Shown: one piece after another, positions 1 to 3,827 of the stretch
How the letters are laid out: each line of letters begins with the position of its first letter
Numbering within the stretch: position 1 is the first letter of the stretch
Assembly: GCA_011046405.1 (NCBI GenBank)
Contig: DSAR01000550.1
Span: 1 to 8,225, forward strand
Origin: Chloroflexota bacterium
GTDB lineage: Bacteria; Chloroflexota; Anaerolineae; B4-G1
Direction of reading: 5' to 3'
DNA: 8,225 bases
Notes under the pieces: model-generated
Told to the model about the DNA's origin: nothing
The model's input: the letters and a program-made list of their open reading frames with translations, nothing else
The model's database searches: none
Program-made: the position numbers and the translations under genes

Positions 1-71
1 ATATACCGGCCTCCCGGCCGGATGCGCAAACCGTCGAGCACCTCCTGGAAAAGTACAGGAATATGTGTCAT
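1..71 (-). CDS. rsmH: RsmH (MraW) 16S rRNA m4C1402 methyltransferase, N-terminal fragment
   Basis: Only the first 23 codons are inside the window; the gene continues past base 1. From ATG at 71-69 the minus strand reads MTHIPVLFQEVL, then DGLRIRPGGRY. This matches the characteristic RsmH start (H-x-P-V-L-x-x-E-V-L, then a PGG-x-Y/F segment) that precedes the SAM-binding fold. RsmH N4-methylates C1402 of 16S rRNA in the ribosomal P site. It is the usual gene after mraZ in the dcw cluster, and the position here fits. The 96 bp between the mraZ stop and this ATG are open in the same frame but contain no ATG or GTG in that frame (one TTG at 86-84), so ATG 71 is the best start. A strong Shine-Dalgarno is absent; only AGG sits about 8 nt upstream. 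The identification rests on a short but distinctive stretch plus context. Confidence 0.86.
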   Translation of the reverse strand, partial: MTHIPVLFQEVLDGLRIRPGGRY

Positions 72-167
72 CGCCCAGGCCTGCAAGGAAGCAAGAGGAC
101 GCCGCCTGGCAACGCACTGAGCGACGCTGTCTCTCTCCCGAAAGCGCCCACCAAAACCGTCATCCCA

Positions 168-596
168 TCAAATCCCCAGGGACGACCACGCTTCAAGGCT
201 CCCTTCGTCACTCTCGACCCGATCCCGCTCTTGATTCCAATCGTCTGGATGCCACAATTCGACGTAGGTGTTCAACCCGGTGATGACCACGTCCCCATCC
301 AGGTCGATGAACTCGCGTAAACGTGGCGGAATCAGGATCCGTCCATTCTTGTCCGGCGTGAGATCGGATCCGTTCGCAAAAACCAAACGGCGGAAGGCGC
401 GCGCCTGCCGATTGGTAATCGGCAGCGCACTGACCTGGTCCGCCAACTTCTGCCACTCGTCCAAGGGATAGATCGCCAAACACCGATCGAGCCCACGGGT
501 GATGACCAATCCACCGGCCAATTCATCTCGAAACTTGGCCGGAATCGTCAATCGCCCCGCTTGATCGACCGCGTGTACGAACTCTCCCAGGAACAT
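168..596 (-). CDS. mraZ: Transcriptional regulator MraZ
   Basis: A 142-residue protein, the normal MraZ length. It has the two tandem SpoVT-AbrB swapped-hairpin DNA-binding halves: about residues 5-51, with D11-x-x-G-R15 followed by LTIPAKFR, and about 78-123, with D82-K-N-G-R86 followed by ILIPPRLRE. The start MFLGEF is typical of the family. MraZ forms a ring-shaped oligomer and represses its own dcw operon by binding TGGG-type repeats near the promoter (established in Escherichia coli). Matching repeats lie upstream at 661-700. The ATG at 596-594 has a GGAGAAAG-like ribosome site about 10 nt upstream. rsmH follows on the same strand after 96 bp. All expected motif residues are present and there is no sign of damage. 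The identification is secure. Confidence 0.96.
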   Translation of the reverse strand: MFLGEFVHAVDQAGRLTIPAKFRDELAGGLVITRGLDRCLAIYPLDEWQKLADQVSALPITNRQARAFRRLVFANGSDLTPDKNGRILIPPRLREFIDLDGDVVITGLNTYVELWHPDDWNQERDRVESDEGSLEAWSSLGI

Positions 597-650
597 GGCG
601 CTGTGACTTTCTCCGTGATGTGAGAGCCATATCAGCGTATCACACCTGCT

Positions 651-700
651 CCCACAGGATCGTTATCCCAAATTAACCCAATTTATCCCAAAACCATCCA
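651..700 (-). promoter_or_regulatory. MraZ operator: 10-bp-periodic TGGG box array
   Basis: Read on the minus strand, four consecutive 10-bp units start at 700, 690, 680 and 670: TGGATGGTTT, TGGGATAAAT, TGGGTTAATT and TGGGATAACG. The last three have an exact TGGG in perfect 10-bp phase and the first is degenerate (TGGA). A further TGGG at 654-651 is out of phase. Three TGGGN boxes with 5-nt gaps are the established MraZ binding signature in E. coli. The array begins at the predicted transcription start, so bound MraZ would block initiation or early elongation of mraZ-rsmH. Binding here is inferred. Confidence 0.8.
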
Positions 701-701
701 T

Positions 702-730
702 ATTATACAACATTCCTCCCATTTTGGCTA
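702..730 (-). promoter_or_regulatory. Predicted sigma-70-type promoter of mraZ-rsmH
   Basis: On the minus strand a perfect TATAAT lies at 707-702. Seventeen bases further upstream is TAGCCA (730-725), which matches four of six bases of TTGACA. Transcription would start near 694-696, giving a leader of about 100 nt before the mraZ ATG. The -10 is convincing and the -35 is weak, as expected for a promoter under repressor control. One TGGG box (721-718) sits in the spacer and the main box array begins at the predicted start site. Confidence 0.6.
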
Positions 731-858
731 GTACTTAGAGAAAACTTTAAGGTTAGCGCTCTCGCTTTACACTCTCCCCGGCGCACAAAGCGCTGCGATC
801 AAGACCACCAAAACCTCTGTGATCTTGTTATGCAAAAGCCTATGGCCCGCTTTCTCGT

Positions 859-887
859 TTGTCGGTCAGGCCGGAGTCGTGTATACT
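859..887 (+). promoter_or_regulatory. Candidate promoter for the glycosylase-hydrolase pair
   Basis: TTGTCG (859-864) and TATACT (882-887) are separated by 17 bp and match the -35 and -10 consensus at four and five of six positions. Transcription would start near 893-895, leaving a leader of about 210 nt before the ATG at 1107. The site lies in the divergent region facing away from mraZ. It is a sequence match only, and other starts in this 510-bp gap cannot be excluded. Confidence 0.4.
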
Positions 888-955
888 TGGCACCGTATCG
901 GCTTACACAGTCAATGTCATCATCAAGATAAGACTTCGGAAGCTCACACAGTTGA

Positions 956-1053
956 GGGGAAACGCCGGAACACGAGCACCTTGCTGGCACTTGGGTTATC
1001 AAGACGACGGCGTTCCCCCCAAACCGAGAACAGGCCTGGTGACGGATGGCCTG
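956..1053 (+). other. Potentially structured 5' leader of the glycosylase gene
   Basis: Two possible stems lie between the candidate promoter and the ATG at 1107. The first pairs GGGGAAACGCCG (956-967) with CGGCGTTCCCC (1008-1018): eleven base pairs with one bulged A, enclosing 40 nt that include a small CTTG/CAAG hairpin. The second pairs CAGGCC (1031-1036) with GGCCTG (1048-1053, or alternatively 1053-1058). No poly-U tract follows and no known riboswitch class is recognised. It could be a regulatory leader or simply GC-rich chance pairing. Confidence 0.3.
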
Positions 1054-1106
1054 GCCTGAAGCGAGGATGATTGCCTGACGTTGACGAGATCATGGAGACG
1101 TAGAAT

Positions 1107-1751
1107 ATGAATGTTGACCGGCTGTTCGATCTCCTGACCGCCTATCGCGGAGAGGGAGTGTTCAACCAGTACGTCGACGTCGACCCGGCACTGGATTTGC
1201 CCGACGGCCCGGCGGTCCGGTGCCGGAATCTGCGCTGCTACCTGGAGGCCTTCGCCGACGCCGATTACGTCTTGGTGGGCGAGGCGGCCGGTTACGCGGG
1301 GTGCCGCTTCTCCGGCATTCCGTTCACGTGCGAGGCCCAGTTGGTGGAAGAGGAGCGTCTGGATTGGACCGCGCCCTTCGAGGGGCGGCTGGCCCGCAGC
1401 AGCACGCGTGAGACCCCCTGGGTGGAACGTTCCGCCTCCATCGTGTGGCCTGCCTTCGACGGGCGGACCGACTGCGTGCTGTGGAACGCCTTCCCCTGGC
1501 ACCCCTTCGGCGAGCGGGGGCCGCTTTCCAACCGGGCGCCGGGTAAGGATCTGGACGATGGGTTGGACACGCTGCGCTGCCTGCTCTCCCTGTTCCCCTC
1601 GGCCCGGCCCTATGCCGTGGGCCGGGTGGCCCAGCGGGCGTTGAAACGCATCGGCGTGCAAGCTCCATACATCCGGCACCCCTCGCACGGAGGGCAACGC
1701 AAATTCAAGGCCGGCGTGGACGCGCTGCCTGTCAGGCCCTGTGCTGTCTGA
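1107..1751 (+). CDS. Uracil-DNA glycosylase superfamily protein (divergent)
   Basis: A 214-residue protein with the layout of the uracil-DNA glycosylase fold. Motif 1 is VGEAAGYAGCRFSGIPFT (about residues 57-74), comparable to the GEAPG...G-x-PF loop that holds the uracil pocket. A central LWNAFPWHPF segment (125-134) is followed by LSNRAP. Motif 2 is RHPSHGGQRKF (190-200), the H-P-S-x DNA-intercalating loop. Such enzymes remove uracil or related damaged bases from DNA to start base-excision repair. The four Fe-S-ligand cysteines of family 4 enzymes are not evident, and motif 1 lacks the usual acidic or amide residue after GEAPG, so substrate and activity are uncertain. ATG 1107 is supported by GGAG at 1094-1097 (9-nt spacing). 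It is the first gene of a tight pair with the hydrolase that begins 3 bp after its stop. Confidence 0.75.
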   Translation: MNVDRLFDLLTAYRGEGVFNQYVDVDPALDLPDGPAVRCRNLRCYLEAFADADYVLVGEAAGYAGCRFSGIPFTCEAQLVEEERLDWTAPFEGRLARSSTRETPWVERSASIVWPAFDGRTDCVLWNAFPWHPFGERGPLSNRAPGKDLDDGLDTLRCLLSLFPSARPYAVGRVAQRALKRIGVQAPYIRHPSHGGQRKFKAGVDALPVRPCAV

Positions 1752-1754
1752 GGC

Positions 1755-2588
1755 ATGTCGATGCAAACCGTTGTCGATTTCGGCGGCGAGGGCCCGCTCG
1801 TTCACCTGGCCCACGCCAACGGCTTCCCGCCGGGGACCTACCGGCCGCTGGCCCGGACGCTCACCGATCACTACCGTGTGCTCGCCCTGCCAGCGCGCCC
1901 GCTGTGGCCCGGCAGCCGCCCGGAGTGTTTCTCCACCTGGCACCAGCTGGCCGACGACCTGATCCAGGCACTGGACGACCGGGGCCTGACGTCGATCCTG
2001 GCCGTGGGCCATTCGATGGGGGGCGTGGCGACGTTGTGGGCGGCGGTGGCGCGCCCGGAACTGTTCCGGGCCGTGACGCTGGTCGATCCCGTGATCCTGC
2101 CACCGGGCCGCCTGTGGGTACTGCGCGCGCTCCGCCGGCTGGGAGATCGGTGGCATCACCCCCTGGTGAGAGGCGCGCTGCGCCGCCGGCGCGTGTGGCC
2201 CAGTCGCCTGGCGTGTTACGAGAGTTACCGGGACAAGCCCTTCTTCGCCCGCTGGCCTGACGAGAGCCTGTGGGCTTACGTCGAGGCCGGCACCCGGGAT
2301 TTGGACGATGGGCGGGTCGCACTGGCCTACCCACCGGCGTGGGAGGCGCGCATCTTCGAGACGATCCCCACCGACGTCTGGCAAGCGGTGCCCGACTTGC
2401 GCGTCCCGACGCTGATCCTGCGGGGCGAGTTGTCCGACACCTTCTTGCCCGCCAGCCAGGCGCGGATGGCGCGCCTGCTGCCCCACGCCCGCTTCGCCGT
2501 CGTGCCGGGGGCGGGCCACCTGGCACCGATGGAGCGGCCGGCCGTGCTCGGCGCGATGATTCGCGACTTCTTCGACGCACTTGAATGA
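1755..2588 (+). CDS. Alpha/beta hydrolase
   Basis: A 277-residue alpha/beta-hydrolase-fold enzyme with a complete catalytic triad: nucleophile Ser87 in GHSMGG (85-90), Asp228 in LRGELSD (222-228) and His255 in GAGHLAPME (252-260). HANGFPPG (20-27) supplies the oxyanion-hole region, and residues about 115-200 form the cap. There is no signal peptide or membrane segment, so a cytoplasmic location is inferred. The substrate cannot be told; esterase, lipase-like or C-C hydrolase activity are all possible. The gene begins 3 bp after the glycosylase stop, which implies co-transcription and translational coupling. The overlapping TGAGG at 1749-1753 is too close to ATG 1755 (1 nt) but ideally spaced (7 nt) for ATG 1761, so the true protein may start two residues later; numbering here is from 1755. 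The palindromic element at 2600-2690 closes the unit. Confidence 0.9.
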   Translation: MSMQTVVDFGGEGPLVHLAHANGFPPGTYRPLARTLTDHYRVLALPARPLWPGSRPECFSTWHQLADDLIQALDDRGLTSILAVGHSMGGVATLWAAVARPELFRAVTLVDPVILPPGRLWVLRALRRLGDRWHHPLVRGALRRRRVWPSRLACYESYRDKPFFARWPDESLWAYVEAGTRDLDDGRVALAYPPAWEARIFETIPTDVWQAVPDLRVPTLILRGELSDTFLPASQARMARLLPHARFAVVPGAGHLAPMERPAVLGAMIRDFFDALE

Positions 2589-2599
2589 ATCCATTGAGA

Positions 2600-2690
2600 G
2601 TATCATCTCAATAAGTAAGGGAAGATGGGGTGTTTGCGGGCGGCTTTGCCGCCCGCAAACACCCCGCCCCCCGCTTTGTTGAGATGATAC
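2600..2690. repeat. Palindromic MITE-like element with terminal inverted repeats
   Basis: GTATCATCTCAA (2600-2611) is repeated exactly inverted as TTGAGATGATAC (2679-2690), enclosing a perfect 18-bp hairpin (2627-2665). Near-identical direct repeats abut the ends: CCATTGAGAG (2591-2600) and CCATTGAAAG (2690-2699), nine of ten bases alike and each overlapping the element by one base, as a target-site duplication would look. At 91 bp with no coding capacity it resembles a non-autonomous miniature element or REP-like unit. The transposase family is unknown. It may serve as the terminator of the upstream pair. The palindrome is certain; its mobility is inferred. Confidence 0.6.
2627..2665. terminator. 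Perfect 18-bp stem with 3-nt loop, possible bidirectional terminator
   Basis: GGGGTGTTTGCGGGCGGC (2627-2644) pairs completely with GCCGCCCGCAAACACCCC (2648-2665) across a TTT loop. It begins 38 bp after the hydrolase stop. Only a weak T-rich stretch (CTTTGTT, 2674-2680) follows, so it is not a textbook Rho-independent terminator. Such a stable stem would still be expected to pause polymerase or protect the 3' end of the mRNA. Confidence 0.45.
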
Positions 2691-2712
2691 CATTGAAAGA
2701 ATTTGAACGAGC

Positions 2713-2740
2713 ATCCTGAAAATCAGTGTAATCCGTGGTC
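2713..2740. repeat. Fragment of a dispersed ATCCGTG/GTGTAATC-type repeat
   Basis: The stretch containing AATCAGTGTAATCCGTGG (about 2721-2738) resembles short tandem repeats of the form AATCCGTGTAATC that I recall from intergenic regions of many environmental bacterial genomes. Only one partial copy is present here, directly before the Shine-Dalgarno of the oxidoreductase gene. The assignment rests on recollection and not on repetition within this window, so it is tentative. Confidence 0.25.
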
Positions 2741-2746
2741 CAACTG

Positions 2747-2754
2747 AAGGAGGT
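2747..2754 (+). promoter_or_regulatory. Near-perfect Shine-Dalgarno that fixes the oxidoreductase start
   Basis: AAGGAGGT is fully complementary to the anti-Shine-Dalgarno end of 16S rRNA and stands 4 nt before ATG 2759 (5 nt counted from GGAGG). It lies downstream of the GTG at 2735 in the same open frame and so excludes that earlier start. It predicts strong translation initiation. Confidence 0.85.
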
Positions 2755-2758
2755 ATCC

Positions 2759-3781
2759 ATGGGCGTTAAAATCGCCTTTACAGGGACGGGCTACATCGCC
2801 CAGATCCACGCCCGCGCGGTGCAGAATCTGCCCGGCATCGAGCCGGTGGCCGTGGTCAACCACCGGCCGGACTCGATGGCGACCTTCGCCGCCGAGTTTG
2901 GCATCCCGCGCCGGTACGCCACCGTCGAGGCATTGCTGCGCGACGGCGGCGTGGACGCTCTCAGCGTCAACACGCCCAACTACCTGCACGCCTCGCAGAC
3001 CATCGCGGCCCTGGAGGCCGGTGTGCCTGTCATGGTCGAGAAACCCATGGCGATGAACGCCGAAGAAGCCGGGGCGATGATGGCCGCCAGCGAGCGGACC
3101 GGGGCGCTGCTGATGGTCGCCCACTGCTGGCGTTTCGATCCAGAGGTGTTGTGGCTGCGAGAGCAAGTCACAGCCGGGCGCCTGGGGCGCATCGTGCGCA
3201 CCAAGGGATACGGCGTCCACGTCCGGTGGGGGCCGTCGGGGTGGTTCACGCAACAGCGCTACGCCGGGGGCGGCGCCATCGCCGACGTGGGCATCCACGC
3301 CCTGGATACCGCCCGCTTCCTCCTGGGCGATCCGCAGCCGGTGAGCGTCTATGCCCGTATCGGCACGCATTATACTCCTACCGGCACAGATTACGACGTG
3401 GACGACACCGGCATCATCATCGTCAACTGGAACAACGACGCGAGCTCGTATCTGGAGGCCGGCTGGTGGCAGCCCCACGCCGACGGGCCACTGGCCTCGA
3501 CCCAGATCTACGGCACGCGGGGCTTTGGCCAGGTTTTCCCGACCTACCTTGACCTGATGAGCGAGGATCGCACGGCATCGCGGCGGATAGAATCCGGCTT
3601 TTCACTCCGGCGAGAGCCCCACACGCCCCAGCGTCTCTATGACACGCAGATGGCCTATTTCCTGGACTGTGTCCGGAGCGGCCAGACGCCGAAGCCGGGC
3701 GGCTGGGAGGGATGGGTGAACATGCGGGTCGTGGACGCCGCCTACGAAAGCGCTCGTACGGGGCAGATGATCGCATTGTGA
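2759..3781 (+). CDS. Gfo/Idh/MocA family NAD(P)-dependent oxidoreductase
   Basis: A 340-residue protein of normal family length. Residues 4-14 (KIAFTGTGYIA) open the Rossmann fold with the G-x-G-x-x dinucleotide loop. The family signature NTPNYLHA (71-78), the EKP motif with Lys95 (94-96) and GGGAIADVGIHALD (170-183) with Asp176 and His180 in the substrate site follow. Members oxidise or reduce sugars, inositols and related polyols with NAD(H) or NADP(H). The exact substrate cannot be read from sequence and the neighbours give no sugar-pathway clue. The frame is open back to GTG 2735, but the strong Shine-Dalgarno at 2747-2754 marks ATG 2759. No signal peptide is seen, so the enzyme is expected to be cytoplasmic. 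The downstream membrane protein gene begins 46 bp later and may be co-transcribed or have its own promoter. Confidence 0.93.
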   Translation: MGVKIAFTGTGYIAQIHARAVQNLPGIEPVAVVNHRPDSMATFAAEFGIPRRYATVEALLRDGGVDALSVNTPNYLHASQTIAALEAGVPVMVEKPMAMNAEEAGAMMAASERTGALLMVAHCWRFDPEVLWLREQVTAGRLGRIVRTKGYGVHVRWGPSGWFTQQRYAGGGAIADVGIHALDTARFLLGDPQPVSVYARIGTHYTPTGTDYDVDDTGIIIVNWNNDASSYLEAGWWQPHADGPLASTQIYGTRGFGQVFPTYLDLMSEDRTASRRIESGFSLRREPHTPQRLYDTQMAYFLDCVRSGQTPKPGGWEGWVNMRVVDAAYESARTGQMIAL

Positions 3782-3787
3782 GAGAAG

Positions 3788-3815
3788 TTGCACGTTGCCT
3801 CAATCATGATATACT
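3788..3815 (+). promoter_or_regulatory. Candidate near-leaderless promoter of the YfhO-like gene
   Basis: TATACT (3810-3815) matches five of six bases of the -10 consensus. The best -35 is weak (TTGCAC, 3788-3793, 16-bp spacer). Transcription would start near 3821-3823, only about 5-7 nt before ATG 3828. No Shine-Dalgarno precedes that ATG, so a leaderless or near-leaderless mRNA would explain the arrangement. The call is based on the -10 and spacing alone. Confidence 0.4.
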
Positions 3816-3827
3816 CGCCTTGTCCTT

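Larger units (their letters stand above)
597..1106. other. Divergent intergenic region without a convincing gene
   Basis: This 510-bp gap separates the minus-strand mraZ from the plus-strand glycosylase. It holds the mraZ promoter and MraZ boxes (651-730), an AT-rich stretch (about 661-760), a candidate plus-strand promoter (859-887) and a foldable leader (about 894-1106). Short open frames occur here (for example 819-1070 and 859-1059) but overlap one another and show no recognisable protein features, so none is called. Confidence 0.6.

Noticed and set aside
819..1070. Small plus-strand frames in the mraZ-glycosylase gap
   Set aside because: They overlap one another, lack a ribosome site or recognisable features, and cover the candidate promoter and leader.
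999..2714. 571-codon open frame on the minus strand
   Set aside because: It lies antisense to two recognisable plus-strand genes (glycosylase and alpha/beta hydrolase), runs through the palindromic element, and has a Gln/Gly/Arg/Pro-rich composition without motifs. It is a GC-rich mirror frame.
2735..2758. GTG start giving the oxidoreductase eight extra residues
   Set aside because: The near-perfect Shine-Dalgarno at 2747-2754 would lie inside the coding sequence, and the Rossmann motif sits at the expected place when counted from ATG 2759.
2723..3478. 251-codon minus-strand frame
   Set aside because: It is antisense to a Gfo/Idh/MocA oxidoreductase with all its signatures intact.
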